Shown: positions 24,097-32,916, numbered from the stretch's first letter. The stretch: 64,000 nucleotides of DNA from URNF01 sp045634325 (GCA_045634325.1 JAZRAA010000053.1:1-64000), one strand, 5' to 3'. Translations and numbers: made by a program. Notes: generated from the sequence alone by a model not told the origin.

Positions 24097-24819
24097 ATGT
24101 GCAAAATGCGGTTAAAAGAGCGTTTAAGGGAAAAGGGAATGACGGTATGTTTGCCATTGGTCGTGTCAATTTTGTTGTTAGCAGGTACTTTGGCGGTGAA
24201 TCATCTGCGTGCCGTGCAGATGGTAGGGGAGTCGAAAACGGGAGTAGACAACAGTGTGCAGGTTGATGGGCTACCCTTGTCGGACACCTTACGGGTGGCG
24301 TGTATACTATATGAAAAGGAAAAAGTTTATATTACCTTGATGGAGATTGCACCGTCCGGAAAAATTGCGTTTACGGATAAGACCACACCACAGATGGTAG
24401 AGGTGTATGAAAACGAGGGCGGGGAGGGCGTGCGCGCCTTGTTGCAGGCGTCGTATTATGCTGCTTTATCTTTTGAAGGGCTGCGTGGTATGTTGGTGGA
24501 TAGCGGTATATATGCGGGTGTATATCTGCCGCAAGTGTATACGTATACCGACACGGCGGGTTTGCTGGTGAAGTTCCCGGCGGGGAAAGTGAACTTGTCG
24601 GGTAATCAAGTGTTGGATTTGCTGCATGCTTTAGCGGCGGATGTGAGTGGCGGTGATATTGTTGCCCATTTGCATGGCGATTTATTTTCGCAGTATATAT
24701 CCAAGGCGCAAGAAGCAGAGAAGGTGTATGCACTTTTTGCCCAAAACGCACAGACCGACATACGCATTTATGATTTTGAGCAATACCGTTCGCTTGTGCA
24801 GGCGATAGTAGGTTTATAA
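24097..24819 (+). CDS. Membrane-anchored protein with faint LCP-like pattern
   Basis: 240 residues: a basic N-terminus, a single membrane span at about 16-36, then an extracytoplasmic domain. The later pattern (GGEGVRALLQ, a VDSGIYAGVYLP strand, KVNLSGNQVLDLL) vaguely recalls LytR-CpsA-Psr wall-polymer ligases. The conserved arginines and aspartates of that family are not evident, so this may be a catalytically dead relative or coincidence. ATG 24097 follows ATGGAGGG; longer upstream frames overlap the perR promoter. An upstream TATAAT (24075-24080) may be its -10. Confidence 0.6.
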   Translation: MCKMRLKERLREKGMTVCLPLVVSILLLAGTLAVNHLRAVQMVGESKTGVDNSVQVDGLPLSDTLRVACILYEKEKVYITLMEIAPSGKIAFTDKTTPQMVEVYENEGGEGVRALLQASYYAALSFEGLRGMLVDSGIYAGVYLPQVYTYTDTAGLLVKFPAGKVNLSGNQVLDLLHALAADVSGGDIVAHLHGDLFSQYISKAQEAEKVYALFAQNAQTDIRIYDFEQYRSLVQAIVGL

Positions 24820-24850
24820 GAAAAAAAGAATAAAAATCCCTTAAATTTGC

Positions 24851-24879
24851 TTGACAGAATGCGGTGGGTGTGGTAATAT
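24851..24879 (+). promoter_or_regulatory. Promoter of the tRNA cluster
   Basis: TTGACA (24851-24856), 17-bp spacer, TAATAT (24874-24879), 18 bases before the first tRNA. Confidence 0.85.
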
Positions 24880-24896
24880 AGACACTGCTTTGATTT

Positions 24897-24970
24897 GCGG
24901 GTGTAGTTCAGTGGTAGAACCCCAGCCTTCCAAGCTGGTTGTGTGGGTTCGATTCCCATCACCCGCTCCA
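24897..24970 (+). tRNA. tRNA-Gly (TCC)
   Basis: GCGGGTG/CACCCGC acceptor stem, anticodon loop CTTCCAA with anticodon TCC, T-loop GGTTCGATTCC and encoded CCA. Confidence 0.96.
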
Positions 24971-24999
24971 AGTCAATCACGCCTGAGGGCGTCAAACAC

Positions 25000-25076
25000 G
25001 CGCCTGTAGCTCAGCTGGATAGAGCATCTGCCTTCTAAGCAGAGGGCCAGGGGTTCGAGTCCCTTCAGGCGCGCCA
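25000..25076 (+). tRNA. tRNA-Arg (TCT)
   Basis: GCGCCTG/CAGGCGC acceptor stem, anticodon TCT in CTTCTAA, T-loop GGTTCGAGTCC and encoded CCA. Confidence 0.96.
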
Positions 25077-25079
25077 TAT

Positions 25080-25157
25080 GGTGGATGTAGCTTAGTTGGT
25101 TAAAGCGCCAGATTGTGGCTCTGGAGACCGTGGGTTCGAGTCCCATCTTCCACCCCA
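25080..25157 (+). tRNA. tRNA-His (GTG)
   Basis: Anticodon GTG in TTGTGGC. The G at 25080 is the genomically encoded extra G(-1) pairing with C73 (25154), the histidine identity feature; CCA is encoded. The acceptor stem GTGGATG/CTTCCAC has a T-T mismatch at the sixth pair. Confidence 0.93.
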
Positions 25158-25201
25158 CTTAAAAATAATCTGTTGCCCATTCCGGATGACGGATTTCATA
25201 T

Positions 25202-25275
25202 TGGGATGTAGTCTAGTGGTAGGACAGCAGACTTTGACTCTGCCCGTGCTGGTTCGATTCCAGCCATCCCAGCCA
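25202..25275 (+). tRNA. tRNA-Gln (TTG)
   Basis: TGGGATG/CATCCCA acceptor stem, anticodon TTG in CTTTGAC, T-loop GGTTCGATTCC and encoded CCA. Confidence 0.96.
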
Positions 25276-25308
25276 AAAATCCCGTTCTCGTAAGAGAACG
25301 GGATTTTT
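25275..25308. terminator. Bidirectional terminator, tRNA cluster / gltA
   Basis: Perfect 15-bp stem AAAAATCCCGTTCTC/GAGAACGGGATTTTT with a GTAA loop, starting on the last A of the tRNA-Gln CCA. Confidence 0.88.
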
Positions 25309-25354
25309 ACTTTTTCACTCTTCACTAATCGGCTGTTTTTGGTCATCTTACGTA

Positions 25355-26713
25355 TTAGCGCTCATTTAACGGGATATACGGACAGGTTTCTTTGACGTTG
25401 ATGTAGGCGGGACGAATAATTTTACCGGCATTTTGGATTTCTTCAATGCGATGGGCGCTCCAACCTGCAATGCGCGCAATGGCGAACAGCGGGGTGTAGA
25501 GCTCATACGGTAGTTCTAACATGCGGTAGATAAGACCCGAATAAAAGTCCACGTTGGCGCTGACACCTTTATACATTTTGCGTTTTTCTGCAATGATTTC
25601 GGGTGCCAGTTTAGCAACGGTTTCATACAAAGCGTACTCATCCTCGCGTCCTTTTTCGATAGACAATTCCTTGGCACACTGCATCAGTACATCGGCACGT
25701 GGGTCGGACAGGGAATACACAGCATGCCCGAATCCATAGATAAGACCTGCATGGTCAAATGCTTGTTTATCCAGCAGTTTTGCAAGATAATCTTTTATTG
25801 CATCGGTATTGGTGGTGTCGATATTGGCTTTCATATCGTCAAACATCCGTACCACTTTTATGTTAGCGCCGCCGTGACGCGGACCTTTGAGTGAACCGAG
25901 TGCTGCGGCTACCGCCGAATACGTATCGGTGCCGGAGGAGGTGACAACGTGGGTGGTAAAGGTGGAGTTGTTACCGCCGCCGTGTTCTGCGTGCAGCACC
26001 ATGGCAAGGTCGAGAATCTTTGCTTCCAGATGGCTATATTGACCGTCTTCACGCAGTATGTGTAACAGGTTTTCCGCGGTGGAAAGTTCAGGTTTGGGCA
26101 GATGAATAAACAAGCTCTTATCTTGATGATAATGTTGATATGAATGGTAGCTGTATACCCCCAAAAGCGGGAACACCGCAATCAGTTGCATACATTGACG
26201 TAGTACGTTTGCCACTGAAATGTCGTCGGGATTTTCGTCATATGCATATAATGCCAACACGCAACGCGACAGAATGTTCATCATATCCTTGCCGGGCGCT
26301 TTCAAAATCATATCCCGCACAAAAGAGGGCGGCAAACTACGATAGGAAGCAAGCTCTGCACGGAATTCGGCAAGTTCATCTGCAGTGGGGAGCTTGGAGA
26401 ATAACAGCAGATAAATTGTTTCTTCGAAACCGAAATGGTCATCACGCATAAATCCGTCCACGAGGTCGCGTATGTTAATGCCGCGGTAATACAGTTCACC
26501 GTGGCAGGGAATGGTGTTCCCGTTTTCGTCTGTTTGTTTGGCTTTGATATTAGACACTTCGGTAAGACCGGTCACAACACCTACGCCGTTCATATCACGC
26601 AAACCGCGATTGACGTGGTGTTGTGCGTACATTTCCGGTGCGATGTGGTTGTTTTCGCAGGAAAGTGCCGCTAATTTTTCGATATACGGTGTGATCTCAG
26701 AATAATTTCTCAT
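25355..26713 (-). CDS. gltA: Citrate synthase family protein
   Basis: Condenses acetyl-CoA (or propionyl-CoA) with oxaloacetate. The 452-residue protein has citrate-synthase active-site regions: HAEHGGGNNSTFTTHVV near residue 245, GPRHGGANIKV near 282 and YGFGHAVYSLSDPRADVL near 330. Its length and N-terminal extension (YAQHHVNRGLRDMNG) are typical of the clostridial type. AAAGGAGG precedes the ATG. It follows atpC by only 21 bases on the same strand, so it is probably the last gene of the ATP synthase transcript. In anaerobes it usually supplies 2-oxoglutarate/glutamate. Confidence 0.92.
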   Translation of the reverse strand: MRNYSEITPYIEKLAALSCENNHIAPEMYAQHHVNRGLRDMNGVGVVTGLTEVSNIKAKQTDENGNTIPCHGELYYRGINIRDLVDGFMRDDHFGFEETIYLLLFSKLPTADELAEFRAELASYRSLPPSFVRDMILKAPGKDMMNILSRCVLALYAYDENPDDISVANVLRQCMQLIAVFPLLGVYSYHSYQHYHQDKSLFIHLPKPELSTAENLLHILREDGQYSHLEAKILDLAMVLHAEHGGGNNSTFTTHVVTSSGTDTYSAVAAALGSLKGPRHGGANIKVVRMFDDMKANIDTTNTDAIKDYLAKLLDKQAFDHAGLIYGFGHAVYSLSDPRADVLMQCAKELSIEKGREDEYALYETVAKLAPEIIAEKRKMYKGVSANVDFYSGLIYRMLELPYELYTPLFAIARIAGWSAHRIEEIQNAGKIIRPAYINVKETCPYIPLNER

Positions 26714-26734
26714 TCTAAAACCTCCTTTTCTATT

Positions 26735-26998
26735 TTAATTGTGAAATATAAAACTATCGGATAACAGTGTGACACCATCACTGTTGACGGTCAAAAGACC
26801 GCTTTTTGTTTTTGCTGTTTTTTCGGTACCGTCAGCAAATATGACACGACAATTACCGGCTTGTATCGGTGTAATAAAAGGAATATGCCCATGCAAAATG
26901 GCGAGGTCGCCGTTTGTGCCACGCAGGTATAGTGCGATGGCCTCTCCTTTAAATATATTGCCTTCGGGCGAAGAAATGACCAGTTGAAACGTTTTCAT
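26735..26998 (-). CDS. atpC: F1 ATP synthase epsilon subunit, short form
   Basis: Central-stalk subunit of F1. At 87 residues it contains only the N-terminal beta-sandwich domain (FQLVISSPEGNIFKGEA, HGHIPFITPIQAG). The C-terminal two-helix domain of about 45-50 residues, which inhibits ATP hydrolysis in many bacteria, is absent. The frame ends naturally with a stop and gltA follows closely, so this is not an obvious frameshift. Its start overlaps the atpD stop. Confidence 0.9.
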   Translation of the reverse strand: MKTFQLVISSPEGNIFKGEAIALYLRGTNGDLAILHGHIPFITPIQAGNCRVIFADGTEKTAKTKSGLLTVNSDGVTLLSDSFIFHN

Positions 26999-28404
26999 GT
27001 TGCGGCCCTCTTTGCTTTTTCTACCGCCTCGTCAATGGTACCGACAAATAAAAAAGCGGATTCAGGCAGGTTGTCGTGTTTGCCGCTGATAATTTCCGCA
27101 AAACCACGGATGGTTTCAGATAATGGTACATACGTACCGCCAATGCCCGTGAATTTTTCGGAAACGTAAAACGGTTGGGATAAAAAACGTTGTATTTTTC
27201 GTGCGCGTTGCACCAATTGCTTGTCCTCGTCTGACAATTCATCCATACCCATAATTGCAATAATATCCATCAGCTCCTTATACCGTTGCAAGATGCGTTG
27301 CACCTCTTTGGCCACGCTATAGTGCTGCTCGCCAACAACATCGGGGGAGAGAATACGGCTACCTGATTCCAAAGGGTCAACTGCGGGATAGATGCCTTGC
27401 GCAGCAATATTTCTTGCCAGAACGGTGGTGGCATCCAGATGTGCAAAGGTGGTGGCGGGTGCGGGGTCGGTTAAATCGTCGGCGGGAACGTATACTGCCT
27501 GCACCGAAGTGATAGAGCCATGTTTAGTGGAGGTGATGCGTTCTTGTAAAGCACCCATCTCGGTTGCAAGGGTGGGCTGATATCCCACCGCTGACGGCAT
27601 TCTGCCAAGCAAAGCGGAGACCTCACTGCCCGCTTGTGTGAAACGAAAGATATTGTCTATAAATAATAACACATCTTGCCCCTGTTTGTCACGAAAAAAT
27701 TCTGCAATTGTTAAACCGGATAGTGCGACACGCATACGTGCGCCGGGCGGTTCGTTCATTTGCCCGTATACGAGGGTGGTGTTATCCAGTACGCCGCTTT
27801 GCTTCATTTCGTTGTAAAGGTCATTACCTTCACGGGTACGTTCACCAACGCCGGTGAAAACAGAAAGCCCGCCGTGCTGCTTGGCTATATTGTGAATGAG
27901 CTCCATAATGAGAACAGTTTTACCTACACCCGCAACGCCAAAAAGACCGATTTTGCCGCCCTTGGAATAGGGGCAAATCAGGTCAATCACTTTGATACCG
28001 GTTTCTAAGATTTCGGTAGAGGTGGCAAGCTCGGCGTAGGCGGGAGCGGGTCGGTGAATGTCCCATTGTTCTGCATTTTCGGGCGGTGGCAGATTGTCAA
28101 CGGGCGTGCCCAGTACGTTGAAAATGCGGCCAAGTGTTTCTTTGCCGACAGGGACACGGATGGGCTTGCCGCTGTCGGTGGCGGGGGTGCCGCGGGTCAA
28201 ACCGTCTGTGCTTGCCATAGCAATACACCGTACAACATTATCTCCGATGTGCTGTGCCGCTTCTACAGTCAGTGTACGCTCACCTATTGGAATGGTCAAT
28301 GCGTTATGGATAGCGGGCAAATTGTTCTGTTCAAATCGCACGTCCACCACAGGGCCCATCACTTGTGATACGCTGCCGATATGCAAATTTTTCAATCCTA
28401 ACAC
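26995..28404 (-). CDS. atpD: F1 ATP synthase beta subunit
   Basis: Catalytic subunit making or hydrolysing ATP. The 469-residue protein has the Walker A loop GVAGVGKTVL near residue 158, the DVLLFIDNIFRFTQAG Walker B region with the family DNIFRF motif, and the DELSDEDK-type segment near the C-terminus. The first ATG of the frame has a GGAGTG site. It lies between atpG (2-base gap) and atpC (overlap), the universal F1 order. Confidence 0.98.
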   Translation of the reverse strand: MLGLKNLHIGSVSQVMGPVVDVRFEQNNLPAIHNALTIPIGERTLTVEAAQHIGDNVVRCIAMASTDGLTRGTPATDSGKPIRVPVGKETLGRIFNVLGTPVDNLPPPENAEQWDIHRPAPAYAELATSTEILETGIKVIDLICPYSKGGKIGLFGVAGVGKTVLIMELIHNIAKQHGGLSVFTGVGERTREGNDLYNEMKQSGVLDNTTLVYGQMNEPPGARMRVALSGLTIAEFFRDKQGQDVLLFIDNIFRFTQAGSEVSALLGRMPSAVGYQPTLATEMGALQERITSTKHGSITSVQAVYVPADDLTDPAPATTFAHLDATTVLARNIAAQGIYPAVDPLESGSRILSPDVVGEQHYSVAKEVQRILQRYKELMDIIAIMGMDELSDEDKQLVQRARKIQRFLSQPFYVSEKFTGIGGTYVPLSETIRGFAEIISGKHDNLPESAFLFVGTIDEAVEKAKRAAT

Positions 28405-28406
28405 TC

Positions 28407-29207
28407 CTAGTATTCATTGGAACCTGCAACGATTTCGGTAATTTCTTGGGTAATTGCGCTTTGGCGCATGCGGTTATATTCTTGTTGCAAGGTATCTACC
28501 ATTTGCTGTGCGTTTTTGCCCGCGGCGTGCATAGCCATGCGGCGCGCCGCCACTTCACAGGCAAAACTTTCTCTCACTGCCGCTATGATTTGTGCGGTGA
28601 TATACAGGGGAACTATCTGTATCAAAACCTCGGATTCTTCCGGCTCGAACACGACATCCGTGGGCTTTAATGCGGATTTTTGTAACGGCAATACCCATTG
28701 CACAGTTGGCTCTTGTGTTACCACAGATACATACTTGGTGTATACAATCCCCAATCTGTCAAATTGTCCCGCCTCAAAATCTGCACATAGTTTTTGTGAA
28801 AGGGCGGCGGCATCTGCCGATGAAAACTGTTCACACGGGATGCTTTTTCGCTCAAAACGCTCACCTGCTCGTTTACCGATAGGTGTAATTTGAGCAGTGG
28901 GAAGGGTAGCCGCCAAACGAAAAATATTCGCATTGTATCCGCCCGCCATACCGCGGTCTCCCGCTATAACCAAAAGACGGGTGGTGTTCGTTTGCCGTGT
29001 CTGCATGAAAACACTTTTTTCACATGCTTTGCATGCGGTGAGTGTGTCTATAACAGGCGCAAATGCAGTTGCATACGCTTTGGCTTTTTCCATTATTTCG
29101 TTGGCGTGGCGGATTTTTGAGGAAGCGACCAGTTCCATCGCTTTGGTTAAATGCAAGGTGGCGCGTGCACTTTTAATGCGTCCGCGCAGTGCTTTGGTAT
29201 CAGCCAT
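28407..29207 (-). CDS. atpG: F1 ATP synthase gamma subunit
   Basis: Rotor shaft. A 266-residue protein with the conserved N-terminal helix (LRGRIKSARATLHLTKAMEL), the central Rossmann-like fold (VIAGDRGMAGGYN) and the C-terminal helix (LQQEYNRMRQSAITQEITEI). Slightly shorter than the usual about 285 residues. The start overlaps the end of atpA by eight bases. Confidence 0.96.
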   Translation of the reverse strand: MADTKALRGRIKSARATLHLTKAMELVASSKIRHANEIMEKAKAYATAFAPVIDTLTACKACEKSVFMQTRQTNTTRLLVIAGDRGMAGGYNANIFRLAATLPTAQITPIGKRAGERFERKSIPCEQFSSADAAALSQKLCADFEAGQFDRLGIVYTKYVSVVTQEPTVQWVLPLQKSALKPTDVVFEPEESEVLIQIVPLYITAQIIAAVRESFACEVAARRMAMHAAGKNAQQMVDTLQQEYNRMRQSAITQEITEIVAGSNEY

Positions 29208-30696
29208 GTGTCATCTCCTCTAATACCGTTCGCAATTCCTGTACATCACTTTCTTCAAAATAACCCGCTTGTATGCGTTGGAGCAGGGAGTGGTGCTCGG
29301 TTTTCAGAACTGTATACAACCGTTGTTCGTATGCTTCGATTCCCTCTACCGCAACGCTATTGAGAAAACCGTTGATAACGGCATAGATAATCGCAACTTG
29401 ACAACCGACCAAAACCGGCGAGTTGCGCTTTTGTTTTAAAACAGCAACAATACGTTCTCCCAATGCAAGACGCGCTTTGGTATCGGCATCTAAATCACTG
29501 CCAAACTGTGCAAAAGTTTGTAATTCGCGGTATTGCGCATATAGCAGCTTTAGTTCGCCCGCTACTTGTTTCATCGCTTTCACCTGTGCCGCACCACCTA
29601 CACGGCTGACCGAAATACCGGGGTTGATAGCCGGCATAATCCCTGCGTGGAACAATTCGGTTTCCAGAAAAATCTGTCCGTCGGTGATAGAGATGACGTT
29701 GGTGGGGATATAGGCGGAAACGTCTCCCGCTTGGGTTTCGATGATAGGTAAAGCCGTAATGGAACCGCCACCGTATTCCTCCGACACACAAGCGGCACGT
29801 TCTAACAGGCGGGAATGCAGATAAAATACATCGCCCGGATATGCTTCTCGGCCGGGTGGACGGCGGATAAGGAGGGAAAGGGTGCGATATGCTACCGCGT
29901 GCTTGGAAAGGTCGTCGTATACAATGAGCACGTCCCGTCCTTGTTCACGGAAATATTCCGCCATGGCACATCCCGCATATGGAGCAATATATTGTAGCGG
30001 CGCACTTTCGGATGCGGAAGCGGATACCACAATGGTATAGTCCATCGCACCTGCGGCGGTTAAGGTGTTTACCAATTGCACAACCGAGGAATTTTTCTGC
30101 CCGATGGCGACATAGATGCAGATGACATCCGTATCTTTTTGGTTCATAATGGTGTCCATCGCAATGACCGTTTTGCCGGTCTGACGGTCGCCGATAATCA
30201 GTTCGCGCTGTCCTCGTCCGATGGGTATCATACTGTCGATGGCTTTGATACCCGTTTGTAAAGGTGTAGAAACACTTTTGCGTTCAATAATGCCCGGCGC
30301 TTCTGTTTCGACGGGTCGGGATTGGGTGGCAAGTATAGCACCTTTACCGTCAATGGGTTGCCCTAGTGCATCTACTACCCGTCCGAGAAAAGCATCACCC
30401 ACCGGAACCGATAGTACACGCCCTGTGCGGCGCACCGTACTGCCTTCATGAATATGATTTTGATTGGAAAGCAACGCCACCCAAACGGTATCCTGCTCTA
30501 AATTTTGCGCCAGCCCGAAACTGCCGTCTTCAAATTGCAGCAGTTCGCTTGCCATACAATTTTGCAAACCATAAACGCGGGCAACGTCATCCCCTACAAC
30601 AATCACCGTTCCGGTTTCCTGCATATTTATTTTAGATTGATATTGTTTAATTTGTTCTTTGATCATATTGCCGATTTGAATAGGTGTTTGACTCAT
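29200..30696 (-). CDS. atpA: F1 ATP synthase alpha subunit
   Basis: Regulatory nucleotide-binding subunit. 498 residues with the Walker A-like GDRQTGKTVI near 170, DVLIVYDDLSKHAVAYR near 263 (Walker B region) and PGISVSRVGGAAQ near 365. Overlaps atpH by four bases at its start (ATGA), consistent with stoichiometric coupling. Confidence 0.98.
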   Translation of the reverse strand: MSQTPIQIGNMIKEQIKQYQSKINMQETGTVIVVGDDVARVYGLQNCMASELLQFEDGSFGLAQNLEQDTVWVALLSNQNHIHEGSTVRRTGRVLSVPVGDAFLGRVVDALGQPIDGKGAILATQSRPVETEAPGIIERKSVSTPLQTGIKAIDSMIPIGRGQRELIIGDRQTGKTVIAMDTIMNQKDTDVICIYVAIGQKNSSVVQLVNTLTAAGAMDYTIVVSASASESAPLQYIAPYAGCAMAEYFREQGRDVLIVYDDLSKHAVAYRTLSLLIRRPPGREAYPGDVFYLHSRLLERAACVSEEYGGGSITALPIIETQAGDVSAYIPTNVISITDGQIFLETELFHAGIMPAINPGISVSRVGGAAQVKAMKQVAGELKLLYAQYRELQTFAQFGSDLDADTKARLALGERIVAVLKQKRNSPVLVGCQVAIIYAVINGFLNSVAVEGIEAYEQRLYTVLKTEHHSLLQRIQAGYFEESDVQELRTVLEEMTHG

Positions 30697-31223
30697 GGTG
30701 CTATCACTTCTTTCAGTTGTTGCAAGCGCTGTTTAAGACTGCCGTTTATCACGGTGCCGTTTATTTCCACTATTACGCCGCCCAACAGGGAAGGGTCGAC
30801 GGTGTAATTCGTTTCGATGGTGTACCCGGTTTTGTTTTGTAAAATATCTTTTAACTGTCTTTTATCCGCAATGGTGAGCGGAATGGCAGAAACGATGTGT
30901 GCAATGGCGATTTTCTGCATGGCACGATAGGTGTCCATATACGCTTGATAGCAAGCGGGGAATAAGCGAATGTGCCCGTTTTGGCATAGCACTTGTGTGA
31001 AAAGCAACACGGCATCGGGTACAATGCCCTCAAAAACTTCTCGTATAGCGTGCGTGCGCTCTGTTTTTGAAATGGCGGGGCAGGCAAGCATATCGATATA
31101 GCTTGGATATTTTTGAAATTGTGCGTGGATAACTCCAAGGGCATCTGCGAATGCGTTAGTCTCACCGCTTTCGTTTCCCAGCAATACTAAAGCGGCTGCA
31201 TATTCTTTTGCCGTGTTATCCAT
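30693..31223 (-). CDS. atpH: F1 ATP synthase delta subunit
   Basis: Peripheral-stalk subunit joining F1 to the b subunits (OSCP equivalent). 176 residues: helical N-terminal domain (KEYAAALVLLG) and C-terminal domain ending VINGSLKQRLQQLKEVIA. ATG 31223 is preferred to the longer frame because TGGGAGAA lies six bases upstream. It overlaps the atpF stop region (ATGGATAA). Confidence 0.92.
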   Translation of the reverse strand: MDNTAKEYAAALVLLGNESGETNAFADALGVIHAQFQKYPSYIDMLACPAISKTERTHAIREVFEGIVPDAVLLFTQVLCQNGHIRLFPACYQAYMDTYRAMQKIAIAHIVSAIPLTIADKRQLKDILQNKTGYTIETNYTVDPSLLGGVIVEINGTVINGSLKQRLQQLKEVIAP

Positions 31224-31722
31224 TGTATTCTCCCAGTTCTTGCATAAAAGCGGCAATCAATTGATGGTGGTCGTCTGCTTTCAGCTCGCGTTGCAGTAGT
31301 TTTTCGGCCAAGGCAGAGGAAACGGTGACGATTTGCGTTTGTATTTCTGTTTCTGCTTTTTTGCGGTCAAGCGAGATTTGCGTTACCGCTTGGCGCACCA
31401 AATCATCGGCTTTTGCCTGTGCGGCGGTAATGATGGTATCGCCACGTTGCTTGGCAGCAACGGCGGCATCGTTTAGGATGGTTTGTGCATCTTTTTCTAT
31501 TGCTCTTATTTTTTTATCCCATTCGTCTTTTTGTGCGGCCGCAAGGTCGCGGTCACGCATAGCGGCATCTAAGTGCTCGTTTATGACGCTTTGTCGTTTT
31601 TGGAGTATTTTTTTGACGGGCTTGAATAAAAACCGCTTGAGTATGAAAAAGCTCAACAGGAGATTACAAAGGGAAATCAAAATCTGCCACAAATTAACCG
31701 TGATAATATCTAGTGTTTGCAT
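31216..31722 (-). CDS. atpF: F0 ATP synthase b subunit
   Basis: Peripheral stalk. 168 residues with one N-terminal membrane span (LWQILISLCNLLLSFFILKR) followed by a long charged helix to about residue 150, the dimerising stalk. ATG 31722 lies two to three bases past the atpE stop and follows GGGGTAA; an upstream in-frame ATG lies within atpE. Confidence 0.93.
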   Translation of the reverse strand: MQTLDIITVNLWQILISLCNLLLSFFILKRFLFKPVKKILQKRQSVINEHLDAAMRDRDLAAAQKDEWDKKIRAIEKDAQTILNDAAVAAKQRGDTIITAAQAKADDLVRQAVTQISLDRKKAETEIQTQIVTVSSALAEKLLQRELKADDHHQLIAAFMQELGEYNG

Positions 31723-31726
31723 ATGG

Positions 31727-32011
31727 TTACCCCATGGCATTCATCAGAATGTTTACAAATAGATTTGGTGCGACAAAAATCAGCAAAATGGCAATAACTA
31801 ATGCGTACAGACCGGTAGTTTCGGCTATAGCACAACCCATCAACATGGTGGTAGTGACAGCGCCTTTGCTTTCGGGTTGTCTGCCGATGGCTTCACACGC
31901 TTTTGCCACGGCGTTGCCTTCACCGATGCCGGGACCGATGCCGGCGATCATGGCGGCACCCGCACCCAACGCGCAACCACCTAAAATAATACCGATTGCA
32001 AGTTCTAACAT
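31727..32011 (-). CDS. atpE: F0 ATP synthase c subunit, two-carboxylate Na+ type
   Basis: Rotor-ring hairpin, 94 residues, two membrane helices joined by the RQPE loop. The ion site carries P27, E31 on helix one (PGIGEGN) and E64, T65, T66, Y69 on helix two (AIAETTGLY). In the Ilyobacter/Fusobacterium numbering these are P28, E32, E65, S/T66, T67 and Y70. This is the Na+-coordination set, with the second carboxylate described for the Fusobacterium nucleatum rotor. Na+ coupling is therefore predicted. ATG 32011 follows GGAGGAAG. Confidence 0.95.
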   Translation of the reverse strand: MLELAIGIILGGCALGAGAAMIAGIGPGIGEGNAVAKACEAIGRQPESKGAVTTTMLMGCAIAETTGLYALVIAILLIFVAPNLFVNILMNAMG

Positions 32012-32028
32012 AGTATCTTCCTCCGTTA

Positions 32029-32916
32029 TCATTCCGCATGTTTGTGTTTTGACATGCGGCGTTTTTCAAATACATCCGCGGGGAATGCGCCCGCAATATA
32101 CAGCATGGAAAGCATAGCGAAAATAAAGGCTTGTAATATACCGCTGAAAATATCGAAATATAGGGACAGTATGGCGGGTAACCCGATTTGCAAAAATGGA
32201 AATTCCCCTAAAATTCCCGGTAACCATCCGAATATCAGCGAGGATAATCCCTGCAATCCCGCGGCGAGCAATACCGAAATGACCGCGCCTGATAAAATAT
32301 TACCGTAGTGACGGAATGCCATGGAAACGGGAGTAGCAATTTCGCTTATGATGTTGAGGGGAGTGAGGAAAACAGGTTGGGCAAAACTTTTGAGATAGTG
32401 AAGCGGCCCGCATTTCCATCTATAATAGGTTATTACAATAAAAATAAGCACTGCCCAGCCACCGACAATATTGATATCGGCAGTAGGCGGATACAGTCCG
32501 ACTAAAGTTGTGAAACTGGAAACGGCGGATAAAGCAAGAATGCCTGCAATAAACGGCGGGAAACTTTCAAAATATGCGCCCATGTTGGTGCTGACCAGTT
32601 GTTCGCAAGTTTCCACCATCCATTCCGCAACCTGTTGACGGCGTGTGCCGTGGTAGGCCGCGATGCCGTGTGTCAGAAATAAGCACAACCCTAAAATGGA
32701 AAGTATCACCAAAACAGAATTAACTTGCGATTCGGTGATTGGTAAATTCTGCAACGGCAAGGGGATGATAAAGTAAATGCGTGCACCGCTTATCGTAATA
32801 CCGCTTTTGGGTGTGGCGGTCAGTATTTTGAGTATCATCCCGCCAACGAGCGGGAGAACAGCCAACGATAGATATAGAATATCTGCTATTTTAAAAGAAA
32901 GACATTTTCGTTTCAT
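32029..32916 (-). CDS. atpB: F0 ATP synthase a subunit
   Basis: Stator channel of F0. 295 residues with about five to six membrane spans. The essential arginine is seen in MAFRHYGNILSG (R210 equivalent in E. coli), and the final helix contains the conserved GxLQAxIFAMLSMLY-type segment. Longer than many homologues because of an N-terminal extension of about 30 residues. It overlaps the atpI-like gene by four bases. Confidence 0.95.
   Translation of the reverse strand: MKRKCLSFKIADILYLSLAVLPLVGGMILKILTATPKSGITISGARIYFIIPLPLQNLPITESQVNSVLVILSILGLCLFLTHGIAAYHGTRRQQVAEWMVETCEQLVSTNMGAYFESFPPFIAGILALSAVSSFTTLVGLYPPTADINIVGGWAVLIFIVITYYRWKCGPLHYLKSFAQPVFLTPLNIISEIATPVSMAFRHYGNILSGAVISVLLAAGLQGLSSLIFGWLPGILGEFPFLQIGLPAILSLYFDIFSGILQAFIFAMLSMLYIAGAFPADVFEKRRMSKHKHAE

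Noticed and set aside
31727..32916. V/A-type ATPase reading of the ATP synthase cluster
   Set aside because: Gene order and subunits (a, c, b, delta, alpha, gamma, beta, epsilon) are those of an F-type enzyme; the c-subunit is a two-helix hairpin, not a doubled K-ring subunit.
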